Position numbers and translations under genes: made by a program. From Piscicola geometra (taxonomy: Eukaryota; Annelida; Clitellata; Hirudinida; Piscicolidae), in NCBI GenBank assembly GCA_943735955.1, contig OX030956.1, forward strand, positions 8,085,105-8,149,104: DNA of 64,000 bases, read 5' to 3'. This document shows positions 29,883 through 61,620 of the stretch, one piece after another. The notes beneath the pieces are model-generated. The model was not told the DNA's origin, did not search any database, and was given only the letters and a program-made list of their open reading frames with translations. How positions within the stretch are numbered: position 1 is the first letter of the stretch; every line of letters starts with the position of its first letter.

Positions 29883-32362
29883 ATGGGAGACGAACTCACT
29901 CGCTACCTCAAACCGGTCAAGAAAGTTGTCTTCAGTGATTTCGAAGTGCTCCAGGTGGGTGGGTGGTCAAGATGGGAGCTGGTGGATGGTGTGCTAAATA
30001 GAGTAGTTAAGTAAAATATTCGATTAAGTGTGCCACGTAGTGATTTTCTCGAAAATACTTAAGTTATTTTTCAAGCGAATTCAAAATAAGGAGAGTTATC
30101 ACACTAAGGACAGTCTTCGCACCAACTCAGGCGATGATCAAGGCAGATGTCGACCCAGAAGAGATAGCCAGTGTTTGTCAGATTAAAGGATCCAAGTCGC
30201 AAGTAATTTATCATAAATCACATTAATCATTTATGTAATTTAAGTTGTAGTTGTAGGTATAGCTGGTAGTTGTAAGTGGTAGAAGTGGTAGTTGTAGCTG
30301 TATTTGAAAATTTTAGTTGTAGTTGAAATCAAAAGTGAAATTCTGAGTGGTAGTTGCGTAAATTGTTTAACACCTAAGTTGTCTTGAATGCACGTTGACA
30401 CTGATAAAATCATCTCAAACACGAAACATTCGAGTTGATAAATAAGTTTTCAGAGGCATGATGCAGCCTTTGATCGATCAGTCAACCAATCAATCAAATA
30501 AATGTATCATCCGCAGATCATAAGAGTGACGATGAAGACTCATTCTTCTGCTTGTTCGTTGGATGAGTTGATGAAGAAACGACGGCTGAGTGTTAAAGGA
30601 GTAGTGCTGGGCGAGGTGGTGGGCACATCTGGAAGCTTTGTCGAAGTCACGCTGGAGAATGTGCCACAGTTCATATCGGATTCTGACGTGAGATGTTCTG
30701 TTTAGGGGGCTTCAAAGATCATAGGGAGGAGGTTGATGATTCTGTTTGAAGTATAAGTGTGTTGAATATTTGGTTTAAATCGGTATTGAATAATTGAAAA
30801 GTATTCGATTCTAATTAAATAATCGAATAGTGGTGACTTAATAAACATTTTAAAAATCATGAATTCATAGTGGTTAAAGTAATTGTGAACACATCCTAAA
30901 ATAATGCAATGTTGAAAGACAGGTGGAAGAGGAGATGGGTCGGTACGGGAGGGTGGTGAGCAGTGAAAAGAGCTACATCGACATCATGGGACATCGCATC
31001 GCTAACGAAAAAAGGGTCGTTCTCTTCTCTTCCCTGCACGACACCTCCAGCCTCAAAGACTGCACTGTGGGCATTGGGAGCTTCCGGGTGCACGCCTCCA
31101 TCCACAACCTCAGCCACTCCCCCTGTCTGCGCAAGCACACCACCGCAAAGCCATCTCCTGAGCGCAGGAAGTCCTACCATGGACGGGAAGTGAAAGAGGA
31201 AGACGAGGAAGGGTGGGGGTCGTTGTTGGCAGGTGTCAATCGCAGCGTAAACTGCCGGCAGTGTGTTGGGGGCAGCAGTGGAGGGGGCTTGTGTGGTGCG
31301 TGTGGCAGGGGCATGGCACGCAGGGGCACCTTGACTGGAGTTGAAGGAAGAGAAGGAGGAGGAATGGGAGGGAAATCTGCACCGAAAGACGAGTTGCTGG
31401 AGTTTCTGAGAGGAAACAGAAGACCCTCACGTGACAACATTTCAGCTGTGGCGTACAGACAGTCGATGGTGGTGAGGGACGATGGGGGTGTGAAGCATAA
31501 CTTGAACGATGATGTGGTGGTGAGTGGCCGAGAAGTTTTGTCAATGCTGGAGAAAATGAAAAAGGATGAGAAAAAACAATTAAGTTCAGAAAATAAAAAC
31601 TTTAATCCCCATAGAAGAGTCGTTTCGAAAAAAGAAGAAAAGGAAGAGGAGAAAGAAAAAGGAAACTCATTGGGATGGTTGAAAAGGTTTGGTAGCATAA
31701 AGTTGGGACTGAAAAGAGAAGAAAAAGTAGTGAAAGGAAGAAAGGACAAGGTACATGAGCCAATCAAGACCTCGACTAACACCAGCAACGAGGCTCCAGT
31801 GATCAGAAAGTCTTGCCTCAAAAAGACGTCAACTGACTACGGAAGACAAAATTCCAGTTTTGAACAATCGCCCAAAGTGCTCACAACCAGATTTCGCAAT
31901 GATTCCATTCCTAAAACAACAGCACTCACAAGCACTTCTCCCATCGCAGTCCCTGAAACATTCACCGCAAGTGACAGTGCTCTTAACGTCTTTGAAAACC
32001 TCAAAAAACTCGTTAAGTCTCCGCAGAAGACTAACAAAAAACTACACGAAGGCTCTCCAGGAAACTCAAACACTCCTCCAGTCATCGCACCTAAGCCGGC
32101 CATCAAGTCAACCCCTATGAGCATGTACAACAAGCAGAACGACAAAGTTGCAATCCTCAGCGAAACATTCAAAGAGAACTCCAACAACTTCAGCAACAAA
32201 CTCAACAAAACCACAAGCACCACTCACAAACCGCCTTACAAGAGCAACCCTGCCCTCAAGACTGTCCCCAGGACTGACGACTACGACGAATCGAACCGAC
32301 TGAGGCGCAAACAGAAAAGGAACGAGGCTTTCCAGGAGTTGAGTGCCTACCTCATGTACTGA
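29883..32362 (+). CDS. Spliced protein with retrotransposon ORF1/Gag-like N-terminal region, function unknown
   Basis: Four exons (29883-29954, 30131-30202, 30517-30687, 30923-32362) join in phase 0 to 584 residues. I do not recognise an orthologue. Residues about 20-180 resemble the paired RRM-like fold of ORF1/Gag-type proteins and ZCCHC3. They read DFEVLQ, then IIRVTMKTHS, then FVEVTLENVPQFISDSD, VEEEMGRYGRVV and HRIANEKRVVLFSSL. The CCHC zinc knuckle normally found behind this fold is absent. Instead there is CRQC, nine residues, then CGAC, a possible CxxC pair. The remaining 350 residues are Lys/Glu/Ser-rich and probably disordered, with few hydrophobic patches. The gene converges on the tetraspanin at 32676. 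Its intact frame with three introns argues against a fresh insertion and for a host gene, perhaps co-opted. Confidence 0.7.
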
Positions 32363-32675
32363 GGCAGTTTTGAGACAGGCGCAGATGTGATCATGATGCA
32401 TACGTACTCTCCATATTATTTTTTAACCAATATCGGAAAATCATGTTGCTTGTTATATAGTCGGATTTTTTAATATTGTCTGCAATAGCAAATTCCTGTT
32501 TCAATATCTATTCTATAAAAAAAATACTGACAAAACACTTTCTTTTACACTACTTAAGGAATTCGCTTTAATTACACTCATTCAAGCAACTGACTCCAAA
32601 TCTCGATCTTCAAAAAAACTATTTACAAAAATTATAAAGGTCTGTGGAAGTGGCTGAACAGTGGTTGAAGGTCTT

Positions 32676-33816
32676 TTAACTTCTTAGCAGTTTCCTGTAG
32701 GCAATGGCGCTCATGTAAAAAATGCCACAAGCCTGTCGGGTGGTCGAAGCTAGAGTGAGTATTAATGAGAAAACACCGAATGAAAAAACTAAACACAATA
32801 AAAAATCTAGAAAGTTTAATTTTCGACACAAAAAAATTAAAAAATCTTTTTGTTTCTTCGCACAAACCTGCAGAAACATGCCGACGTAGATAAGGGACAT
32901 CATCTTGTTCAGCAACCTCACCATCCACCTCGACAACTTTCCATGACAACCCTTCGAAGTCAACGATTAATTGTGTAATCAATTAACAGTTACACCGTAA
33001 ACACGATGTATAAGACGCACTAGTTATTTAAATGCCAAAAATTAAGATTTTAAGAAACGAAAATTAGATTTAAAAATTCCCATAATTTTAATATTGTGAA
33101 ACTTATAAATTAGTCATTTTAAATATGCTTTATATTATACCTGACTAACAGCAGCGATTACATATTTGTTTGGGACTTCACGGTAATTACGTATAGCTCG
33201 AAGATCAACATAAAAAAGAAGTATAACGAGTAAGACCAACGCGCCCATACCTCGGTGTGGAGAAAAAGACTGCTGAAGACTTCCAGTCTGGCATCGAGAT
33301 AGCACTGGTTGAAGTTGTGGGCAGATGGAGAGACGGATGATGATGCGTGTTCCGAAGAATAAGATAGTTTCCTCCTGTAGTAGTTGGAGCAGCAAGACAC
33401 TGGCAAGATCTGTTGAGAACATCACAAGCGTTAAATGCCTTGCCAGCTCAATCATACCGCAACCTCACCAACTTTCTCTACGTAATTTTTTTATTGTATA
33501 AACTAATCTACAATTAATCCACATTAACCACTCAATATCACTCTCCAACCCCTCCACCACAACCACTTCACCACAACTACTCCACCACAACTACTCTACC
33601 ACAACCACTCCACCATAACCACTCCACCACGACCACTCCACCATAACCACTTCACCACAATCACTCCACCACAACCACTCCACCACAACCACTCCTACAC
33701 AACCACTCCACCACAACCACCCCGCCACACCTGGTCTGCCTTCTTGACTCCGCTGAGTGTCATGTAGTCTGAGTACGTATCGACACCACAACAGGACAAC
33801 TGGTTGATTATGATGG

Positions 33817-33894
<78 letters not shown>

Positions 33895-34729
33895 GAGTTT
33901 TAGTGTTATTCATGGTCACCTTGCTCTGAATAGTGTCCCAAGAGTCGATCAGCTGCATGCCTGCTTCAGTGTCAAGGAGTGATGATGATGATGATAATGA
34001 TGATAATGGTGATGAAACAGCTTTGAGTTGTCTGTAGTGGATGGAGAGATTCAGACGTCTGAACATGTCAGCATTCAGTCCTTCTATCACCTGCCAGGAA
34101 AGACACAAATATAGACCTCAAAAGACATTTTGCCCAATGTCTATTTTGGTTAAGGTCTATTCAGTCCAAGGTTTATTTTAGATAGTCTATTTTGTCTCTA
34201 ATCCTTACTCCATATAAAAAAACTGCGACCAGAAATAAAAAGCAAAATATTTTTGTGTCGTTCCTTAAAACTTTTGCATAAAAAATTCCTTGGACGATTA
34301 GTCTCACCTGTCTCTTGTAGTCGGAGAGGAAAGTGGCGATCACGAAGTTGAAGAACATGCACATTCCGAGCAGAAGCAGGAACTGAAAGAATTTCCAGTG
34401 TCATGTGCTATGATTAAATTTTTTATAGATTGTAAAAAAAAATTTGACTCTAAGGCAAAAAGAGAGCATTTTTAGTGATACTGAAGCACAATGAAGGTCG
34501 AAATAAGTCAGAATGATGAAATCACCTTGTTGAAGTTCAGCTGGGGCAGTTTCCTCGAGGCCTTCAACACCGCTATAGTGATGCTCAAGAGCCCAACTAG
34601 CAGCAGTAAGAGACAGTTGCTGGCAATGACGTCGGACTCTCCCTGGCCAATCAGAACCATCCTCACGTGTTGGATGTGCTCATTGTAGTAGCTCATGGAG
34701 GAGGTGAGAAGACACATGAAGCCTGCCAT
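32676..34729 (-). CDS. Tetraspanin (gene A), first exon not found
   Basis: Seven exons in coding order: 34729-34526, 34382-34308, 34090-33920, 33799-33731, 33409-33251, 32951-32868, 32732-32676. All are phase 0 and give 272 residues. Tetraspanins organise membrane microdomains. The first exon supplies part of transmembrane helix 1 and helix 2 (NCLLLLLVGLLSITIAV); the next supplies helix 3 (FLLLLGMCMFFNFVIATF). The large extracellular loop has the family signature LSCCGVD after SWDTIQSK, then PVSCC, NQCYLD and GCHGK, which makes six cysteines. Helix 4 follows (MMSLIYVGMFLQ), with a short basic tail. The N-terminal exon with the start codon and the start of helix 1 should lie between 34730 and 36543, but I could not find it. 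It is tandem to the tetraspanin at 36544-47709. Confidence 0.88.
33540..33728. repeat. CCACAACCACTCCA minisatellite, tetraspanin A intron
   Basis: A tandem array of ACCACAACCACTCC-like units. On the transcribed strand it is G/T-rich and begins directly after the donor of the exon ending at 33731. Confidence 0.9.
33811..33894. repeat. (GAT)n microsatellite, tetraspanin A intron
   Basis: An almost pure (GAT)n run in the short intron between the exons at 33920 and 33799. On the transcribed strand it is (ATC)n upstream of the acceptor. Confidence 0.95.
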
Positions 34730-34774
34730 CTGGAGAATAAATTTAGTTTTTTAAATTTATATATTGATGATTAA

Positions 34775-35156
34775 CAGGGGCGTCGATCTGCTGCAAATCT
34801 TGGAGGGGTGGGTCCTAACCAGCATGGACGATCCTGGGGGGGGGGGGGGGTCCTGGACTCCAGACTTCCCCTCCCCCAGCTCAAAAAAAAATTTTAACTT
34901 CTTTTTTTATACAAATATTTATGTAAACAATGAATAGTTGGGTTTTAGACAGCTATAACTATAACTACACATACAATGTAATACTATATAAACATTTCAT
35001 TTTATGCCATGGTTGACGATGATGCTCGAATCAAAACAAGAGTCTTAAAATGTTTTTATTGAAAAAGTGGAGTGGGTCCACATTAAGGCGGACCCCCTCA
35101 CTACCAAAAAGTGAGGGGGTCTGGACCCCAGGACCCCCTAAGGATCGCCGCCCATG
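34775..35156 (+). mobile_element. hAT-like MITE, copy B
   Basis: 382 bp, CAGGGGCGTCGATC at the start and CATGGGCGGCGATC inverted at the end. Perfect 8-bp target duplication ATGATTAA at 34767-34774 and 35157-35164. It lies just upstream of the first recognised exon of tetraspanin A. Confidence 0.92.
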
Positions 35157-35164
35157 ATGATTAA

Positions 35165-36543
35165 CGTTGAATAGCTTTCATGCAACAAATATATCCTATT
35201 AAGCTTTTAAGGTCGCATATGGATACTGTAAAACAGTTCAGATTTAATATGATCTTTGAAATATGCAAAGCTAATAGCTGAAACTATATAATTAGTTCAA
35301 ATAAACGCACAAACGTGAAGATCACTTCGATTGGCAGCTCAAGGACCTCCTCTAAGACCTTGCTGAGCAGTTCAGTCTGTTGTTTGGTTGCACAAGATGT
35401 TTTTGAGATACATTCAACTTTCGATCATGAATTGAGAACGTTGGTATTAAATGATAGACTAAATAAATCTATTTCTGAAACTTTAAAAGCATTGCATGTC
35501 TGCAAGATGAACTTACTAGTGCTTCAGGATTCAGGTATCTGGAAAGGCGGATGGTTCGCATGGTATCCATCAGGTAACAACCTCATTGATTAGTGTTCTA
35601 TTAACTAAACGCATTTATTTAAAATATTTGTCGGTGTATCAGCGGCTAAAATAATGATTGGCTTTTAAAAGTTAGCCTAAAACTAACAGGTGAGCTTTTT
35701 AATATTTAAGCGTTTAATTTTCCTTAAAGAAAAATTTATAGTTTTTAAAGCTTTAAAACAAAATTTGATTTTATTTTATTTTATTCAGATTCAGAAAATA
35801 ATCTTGAAAAATCTATTGGACGAAAAATATTCCAGGAAAATTCCTACATCAAATAAGAAATTAAGAAGGATGAAGGGTTCGTGGGGCAAGTCGAGAAGAA
35901 CTTGCTAACAGATGATTGCTATAGTTTTTGAATGAAACTAAAATGTTATAAGGGGTCTTTAATGTGAAACTAAGTTTTGAACACTGCATTTTCATATTAA
36001 AATAGATGACCAGTAGTGGTGTCTGAAAAAGAAGAGCAGTAAGTTTACAACCTCCTTATCAAAAAATGTATTTTAAATCCTTTTTTCAGATATTTAAATG
36101 AAATTTTTAACTAAAAGCTCATTTTGAACACGCAGAAACAAATTCTTCATAAATGATCATTAACTACTAAGAAAAATTATAATCTCCAACTGCGATGACT
36201 TTCGCTTGCATAATAGCATCTTAGAAAAGCCAAAAATCTAAAACAGAAATGAAGGTAACTTGAAACGTTTGAATGTGTCGAGGAAGTACAAGCAGCGGTA
36301 AAAATAGCTTTAGGAGATTGCAAGCACCAGAAAAATGCCTATACCCAAGTCATGGAAAAGTTGGTGATGATGAAGATTACAAATATGAAAATAAGATAGT
36401 AATTATGATGATGCCGATTAGTTAGTGATGATGTAAAAGAGAGATTAATGAGCTAAGATTAAGATAAGTTTTATAGAGATGATGATTGAGAAATGAACTG
36501 AAAGTTGAATGAATGAGTTGAGGAAGGTGGCATGGAAGAGCGC
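35165..36543. other. Region between the two tetraspanin genes
   Basis: AT-rich. It should contain the missing first exon and the promoter of tetraspanin A. Open frames at 35315-35593 and 35690-35908 (+) have no family features that I know and are not called as genes. Confidence 0.5.
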
Positions 36544-47709
<11,166 letters not shown>

Positions 47710-48308
47710 GGTGAGAGAAGAGGGGAAAAAGAAGAAGCTAACTATGATGCAAATGTTTAGGATAATGGATGATAATGGATAAGATGATGGTGAGGATGAT
47801 GATGATGATAGTGATGATGATAGTGATGGCGGTGATGGTGATAATGATGAAATGAAGATTATGAAAGTGGAAAGAACGATAAGGATGGCTAGTTGAGTGA
47901 TGATGATGAGACGATGAGGTCAGTGAAGATGCAACGTTTTGTTGTTGTCTTTGGAGAAAAACAAGAGTGGCGTGGTTGTGATGATAGTGGATGAAGTTTT
48001 TGAAGAATTTAGGAAGCCTTGAGGTGTTCGTGAAGTTTCAATGAGCGGCTGCAACGCCAGGAATACGAGACTGCGCTCTGAAAGAAACGACGCGATGCAC
48101 AAGAGAGTGAGTGGAGTTGTTGGGGGGTTTGGACAGCTCTTAATTGCCGTAGCTGCTAATGTGAACGTGCATTGTACTATATGCCATTTGATGAGCCATT
48201 ACCTAGAAAGACTGCCAGACTCTTCAAATGAGAGAAAAGCATGTTGTTTTGAGGGAAAAGTGTTTGTATACACATCTCAGGTTTCTTCTCTTTACGTAAA
48301 AAACATGT

Positions 48309-48345
<37 letters not shown>

Positions 48346-48899
48346 CTGGTTACTGGAGGTATCATTATCTGCATTACGTTTGCCTTTCTTAGAATGTTCT
48401 AGCATGGTTCAGGGGCATTAGCCACAACTACTCCATTCTTTTTTACCTTGTGTTATCTTATTGTATAGTGTGTATCTAAATACAACAGAGGCTGTGCAAC
48501 CATTAGAGAATCTAATATACATTCAAAACTGCTCTTTACATCTATTTAAAGGAAAGAAGTTGCATGCACTGGATATTTGAAGAAAGTGAACTCACCTCAG
48601 TACTTGCTCCTTTGCACTCAACAAAAACTAAAACAACTTCATCCACTGAGCCGGTTTAGAATCCAAGAAGTGACGTCAATGTGGCTTATCTTTGTTGTGA
48701 TGACACCTCAGAAACACACCCTCACAACAACAACCACCCACTCTTTTCCAGCGAATATTGCTTTATCATAAGGTGCTTAGCCTTTGTTTATTCTAGTTTC
48801 CTTCTCCAGCCTTCATAACTCCCGTACGCAATCGTGCCAAGCCTTTTCTTCCATATATACTTCTCGATGTGTTGTATAGTGTGTATGTTTTTCATTGTG

Positions 48900-49522
<623 letters not shown>

Positions 49523-50547
49523 TTTCGTGTGTGTTTTTTTGCTTGGGTACAAACACGTACACACCAAAGCAAAATCACATTTGAGAAGATTGAAGTACGC
49601 GTCTTGTAGGAGGCGTGCAGAAGGAATGTGTACACAAGCGTGTACCGAGCTACACAAACGGGCACACTTATGAGCTTTTTTTGCGACGTACAACGTCAAG
49701 AACCTTGGATGAATTTCTTTTATGGTTCTCAATGTTTCTGTCACATCAATGTCCTATGTAGAAGTCATGTAGTCCTCTCAGAGTTCATCCTTTGTCACGG
49801 TTCATAAGCCATTCGTGGCTTCGAGGTCATGGCACTAATGTCCCTCACACAGTACAGTACCAAACATTTTGGCAATCAAGTACTTTGTCAATGACATTTC
49901 GCTTGATCTCCCGTCTAAAACACGAGTGACGTATTATGTAAAACATTTAGATAAAATATATAATTATTTGAGTATTATATATGGTTTTTCTTAAATACCA
50001 AATCTATTCAGCCATATTTTAAAGAATCTCGAAACATTCACGTGTTTCAATACTTAGGTCTATTTCATTAGCCTATCTACATCATTATGTTTTAGTTATT
50101 TCGGTTTCTTATTAGATTATCTCACAAGCTGAAGCAGGCGCAAGTCAGGCGAGGCTGACAGACGCCAACAATCTCACACACTCTTAGCCTCTCGGATACC
50201 CCCGAGCTTGTTTATACTTAAGCTCTCGCAACACGTAGGGTAGACCTGGGCAAGATGAGAAATGTCTTAAACAATCAAAGCTTCACAAACCAATAGAAAA
50301 TAACGATTTCAACTATCATTTGACGATACAAAAATATTTTTTTATTTAATATTTACTCTTAGTTGGATTCAAACACTAAGTATTACCAAAAATACTTACC
50401 AATTAATTGCTTTAATCCATGGCAATATAAATAAACATTAATAAACAATTCTTTAAGCAGTTCGGGGCAAGTTTTATAAAAGAATTCTATAGTTATGTGT
50501 GAGCTCCAATCCATAAAGTTTTGGTATGATTAGCCGTTTTTATTGAT

Positions 50548-50610
50548 CAATCAATCACATCTATTTCTATAGCGCTTTTTATCGAATTAAAAAGCGCTTT
50601 CAAATATATT
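50548..50610 (-). mobile_element. LINE/SINE 3'-tail fragment
   Basis: On the minus strand it has AAAGCGCTATAGAAATAGAT followed by GATTGATTGATC. The same GCGCTATA and TGATTGAT tail ends the LINE at 55530-56795 and recurs at 61533-61600. Confidence 0.6.
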
Positions 50611-51149
50611 TGTTAAATAAAACAAGTTTTTAGACTCCTTCCAATATATGTGTAATAAATTGTGTATATATCAATTTAAATAGAAAAAACAATCATCCTC
50701 ACTCACATCGCCATGATCATCATTGTCACAGAATCATTGTCATTACCAATACAACATTTAATAATCACCACAGTACCAACATTCATACTACAGCATAATC
50801 ATCACCACATCATCTTCATAAACGCAAAACATAATAATCATTTTTCTTAATCTTCTTGCCACTGGTGTTGAGACTGCAACAGGAGGTCAAAGAGAAGTCC
50901 TCGCCAACACTTGAACTGTTGTTGTTGTGGAAGGTTTTCTCTTTTTTGTCTCAGCTCACCTGGTTCCCTGCGGTCATCTTGGTTTGCTGCGGCCATTCCT
51001 TGACAGACTCAAAACGACCAACATTCACACAAAAACATTCTAATTAATAATATTTAATTTTTATTTAGATTTAAGAATTTTAAATTTTAAAATACTATAC
51101 CCAAAACCGTTTATTCCGCAAATTTTTTTGATCATGATCATGATCTTAT

Positions 51150-51526
51150 CAGGGGTGGCGATATGCTGCAAATCTTGGGGGGGTCCTAACCAGCATGGAC
51201 GATCCTGGGGGCCTTGGGGACTGGACCCCTCTCCCCCCACTTTAAAAAAAACATTTTTTAATTTCTGTTTTTAGGCGATTATTTAAGTAAGCAATGAAAA
51301 GTTTTATTCTAGTCAGCTATAACTATAACTACACATACCCACAATGTATTAATATGTACAAACTCTGTTTTATGCCATGTTTGAAGATTATGTTCGCATC
51401 AAAACAAGAGTTTAAAATGTTTTTATTGAATAAAGTGGGCTGGTCTACATTAAGGCGGACCCCCTCACTACCGAAAAGTGAGGGGGGAGGTCTGGACCCC
51501 GGACCCCCCCAGGATCGCCGCCCATG
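51150..51526 (+). mobile_element. hAT-like MITE, copy C
   Basis: 377 bp, CAGGGGTGGCGATA at the start and CATGGGCGGCGATC inverted at the end. Perfect 8-bp target duplication GATCTTAT at 51142-51149 and 51527-51534. Confidence 0.92.
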
Positions 51527-52085
51527 GATCTTATTAACTTCTCTTGTATGAGACTGGGTGCCGATCATTTCTCTCTTGACAGACAGCAAGAAAAAGATCC
51601 CAACGCAGTGTTCCAGTTCTTCTCGAACAGGAACTAAATTAATTGAACCACTTTACATTAGACCAAGTGATAAGCCTTGTGCTTCCGTGTTGATAACGAA
51701 GATGATGATGATGCACGGAAATATTGATGATGTGGTGATGACGATGCTGTAGTAGGGATGACGATGGTTGTAGTGTGAATGAGATTAAAAGTGAAAATAG
51801 AAAAAAGCAATAATTCTAATATTCACTCTAACTAGAACTCTAACATTGGCAAAATGCTCGAGATATTTGGAAAGAAACTGTAAAACTTGTTCTTTCACAT
51901 TAAACTTACTATTTCCTATTAAAATTTTTTGTAAAATTATTTTTCAATGTTAGTAAGAAGCTTAATCACTTTATAATCTAAATTATATTATTTTAAATAT
52001 TATAAATTCCTCCATCCCTATAATCTGATACTACTTAAAAGTAAAAAAGTTTAAACAAAACTGGCTTTGGTATAGCAAGCAAAAC

Positions 52086-58453
<6,368 letters not shown>

Positions 58454-59295
58454 GCAGCACAAACAGTGTACAACCTCCAGACTTCCACTACTGATATTTA
58501 CTTTCTCCTAGGAATTATTGACCTTCTATTATGCCAAACGTATTAAGCCTCTGAAGCAGCAGCACTGGGCACCTGAGCATACCTCTTCCTCTTGCACCCT
58601 CCTCATCTCTTCTTCTCTCTGCATGATGACCACTCTTATTCAATGCTACAACACGTCTCAACACATCGGCTGATTTGTTAAATATTCTCAAATGTTTTAT
58701 TTTCGCGAATTAAGCGCTTGTTATGGTGGTGTTTATTTGGCGAGTAGTTGATGCCTGTTAGTTTTGTTTAGAACTTATTTATTTTCCTTGACGCCAGCTA
58801 CATCTCGTTAGCATTTGATGAAAGATGACACCACAAAGAAATGATGATGATTTACATATATTTTAGGACTTTATTTATTGCTTGTTACCAACAGAAATTC
58901 AAGTAGTGATGCATGGAAGTTTACAATGCATGATTTAAAGATAGGCACAAATACACTATAAAAATAAACTTCAACAATAAAAACCTCTTCCAATATTCTC
59001 CTTCACTGTTTCTAAAATTAAATTATAAAATCTTTAAAATGTACAAGTTAAGTTGAAAACAAGATGTAAAACTCTAGAAGAAAAAAAAATCTCGAAAATA
59101 AAAGAATTAAAAAAAGCTAATAAGAGAGTGGGAGACATGATCAAACACAGGCGTTTAATAAGCAATGGAAATCGAAAAATGATATGTTAGAACTAAAATG
59201 GTTACAGAGTAGAAGTAGAAAATGTTTGTATGTAAACAATCATACAACACACGAGCAAACATACATTAACTCATTGTTGTTTTAGTTGTTGTTGT
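58454..59295. other. Convergent 3' spacer DNAJC25 / LIN7
   Basis: 842 bp between two stop codons, holding both 3'UTRs. AT-rich, with no other feature seen. Confidence 0.6.
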
Positions 59296-60858
59296 TCATG
59301 TAAACCTTCCCTTGGTGTTCTTCTTGTCGAACCTGGCTTCAACGTCTTCGAGGATCTTCGGGGTGTATCTAACCACCAACTTCACTGTACCTGTCATCAA
59401 TAATCATATTTATGTGATGAGATGAGGTGTTAAAATTGCCGCAAATTTTATTTTAAGAACAAATTGAGTTTGATACTTGCATCAATGCAGGTGACTATAA
59501 ATTAGAAGTGATGTCATAGAGGAAAGTAATTCAAGAAGAAGCATGCATGTCACCCTGAGCAGACTTTAGGAGTTCCACAGCAGTGTAATGAGGCTCCCCC
59601 TCCACATTCTGATTGGTGTGGTGATGCAGTCAGCAGAGTGAATTGAATGCTTCATTCTATCTTCTAAATATAAAAAGTGAACGGTTGGTCCTAGGCTCGA
59701 GTGCAACAGATGTACTAGTAATTTTTTGTGTAATAATCCAAGTTGCTTGTAGAGATGTACCACGTAGATGATGTTTAAAAGTAATAGACTGACCACTCCA
59801 TTGACGGACAAGAGCTGGTCGCCCCTCTTCAACGTTCCCAACCTCTCTGCCACGCCACCAGGGATGATGCGCGAGATGTAGATGGGTGAGTTCTGCTCCG
59901 AGCCGCCCATTACGTTGAAGCCCAGACCTTCCTCGGTCTTTTGCAACTCAACCACCCTTGGATGAGCGTGACCTTCGCTTGCTGCAAATGCTGCCACTGT
60001 AGCCTGGAGAAAAGTTGATGTTAGATAAACTTCATTGGTCACTTTTCATCAATATTTATGAATAAGTAAATTGATGAAACTATTTAATTTGTATGCAATG
60101 CATATGTATTGAGTGGGTGAAACCTTAGCAGTGGCATTGGCTCTGATCTCTGGCCTGCCACTCAGCTCCACAGTTTGGTATACGTGCTCATAAACTTCTC
60201 TTACAGCCGTGAAAAAGTCGCTTTGCAGAACATTTTGCAGATCAGCTAGTTTGCCATTGTTGAAGTCTCCAGCTGATGAGGGTATTTAAATAACACCTGA
60301 TATCATGATCTTGTTAAAGTTATAGTAATAAGAAATTCTGTAAAAAAAAATTGTAAGCCCTTAATATATTCACAGCCATTACACTCCTCCTACTTCAATT
60401 GATTGACATGGGAATAATCTAGTTAAAGCATCTTTTAAAATTATTAATCGCATTTTGTAAAATAATTATTATAAAAACATCTTTTAGAAGAATAATAATA
60501 ACTGCATTTTGTAAAAAAATAATGATAGAAATTCCAAAATAGAAGGAGTTTAATCATTAAACTTTAATGACTGTGAATATATTAAACCTTAATAATTAAA
60601 GGACTACAAAACATTTTTACCAAAAATTATTTCGTTATGTACTGAATTAAGTGGACTTATTTATATTTTACAAGATTTTCTGAAATAAATTTAAGACAAA
60701 AATGTTCAAACTTCTTTGAAGAACATCAAGCAGCTCGATAGCCCTTTGAACATCTAAGTTGGATTATAAATTTTAATAGTTAAAAATAAAAAATTTAAAG
60801 TTAATTATTTTATGATTTTACCTTTAGCCAAATTCAATGTTTCTACAGTACTCGACAT
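59296..60858 (-). CDS. LIN7: LIN7 (Veli/MALS) L27-PDZ scaffold protein
   Basis: A complete gene with six exons and 195 residues (human LIN7C 197). LIN7 joins CASK and Mint/LIN10 and places receptors and junction proteins in polarised cells. Exons in coding order: 60858-60822, 60753-60712, 60272-60124, 60003-59794, 59608-59554, 59390-59296; all phases match. The N-terminal L27 region reads [33 protein letters not shown] and EIRANATAK. It is followed by [20 protein letters not shown] and the PDZ domain with its ligand loop [28 protein letters not shown] and [12 protein letters not shown]. The end reads [20 protein letters not shown] plus a short basic tail. The introns are short and AT-rich, without the long repeats seen elsewhere. 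Confidence 0.96.
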
Positions 60859-61532
60859 TTTGTTTGTGCTACCGCTAGCACTTTCATAACTAATATAATA
60901 AAATATTTGAATAAAAAAATAATTATTATACAATTTTTTCAAAATATTCAATTATAACTGTGTAAATTATTAATTTTTTATTCTTTAGAAATCATTTTAA
61001 AGCCGTTAGTTGTACCCAACAGGTAAATACCTAAAGAAACTTTTTGAAACTTTTTGCGATTACTTTTGATCGAATTTTCTTTTTTGAAGCATAAGTGTCA
61101 CCATGAAACTGATAACACGTTTAACATTTGTGGCAATTATTTTTACACTTTCTTTCTTTTTTTTAATCTTTACATTTAAAAAAATTTTCTTAGGTAAATA
61201 CTTTAGTTTTTTTGAAACTTTCTTAATAAAAATATTTGATCACTAAACTTTAGACTCTAACGTTTAGAGGTATCAAATATTTTTTGTAGCATAACATTAA
61301 ACTTTTTTTCCAATTTTAGATAATAAGATGCATAAAAGAAAAAGTCATAACTTCTAAAATTTATAATCTAAAGTACTGTCCTAATAATATTTCAGATGAC
61401 ACTCAAAGCATCGAAATTTCTTGCTATCATAATAAATATCAGTCTATTCTGTCTCCTCCAATAGTGGTATGATTTATTTTTTTATAACAAGTCTATAAAA
61501 ATAATTATTAGATTTTTCGTTATTTACTACAA

Positions 61533-61620
61533 TCAATCAATCAATCATTCATTCAATCAATCAATCAATCAAATAGATTTCTATAGCGCTCTTTATTCAA
61601 ATTCAACTGCAGAAATACCT
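61533..61620 (-). mobile_element. LINE/SINE 3'-tail fragment with (TGAT)n
   Basis: On the minus strand AAGAGCGCTATAGAAATCTA is followed by a long imperfect (TGATTGAT)n tail, like the end of the LINE at 56795. Confidence 0.65.

Noticed and set aside
35315..35908. Open plus-strand frames between the tetraspanins
   Set aside because: No recognisable domain, low-complexity AT-rich surroundings, no splice partners.
50856..51047. Small exon starting MAAANQDDRREP on the minus strand near 50985
   Set aside because: It has a good GTGAGC donor, but no downstream exon joins in an open frame, and the phase does not fit the tetraspanin B first exon.
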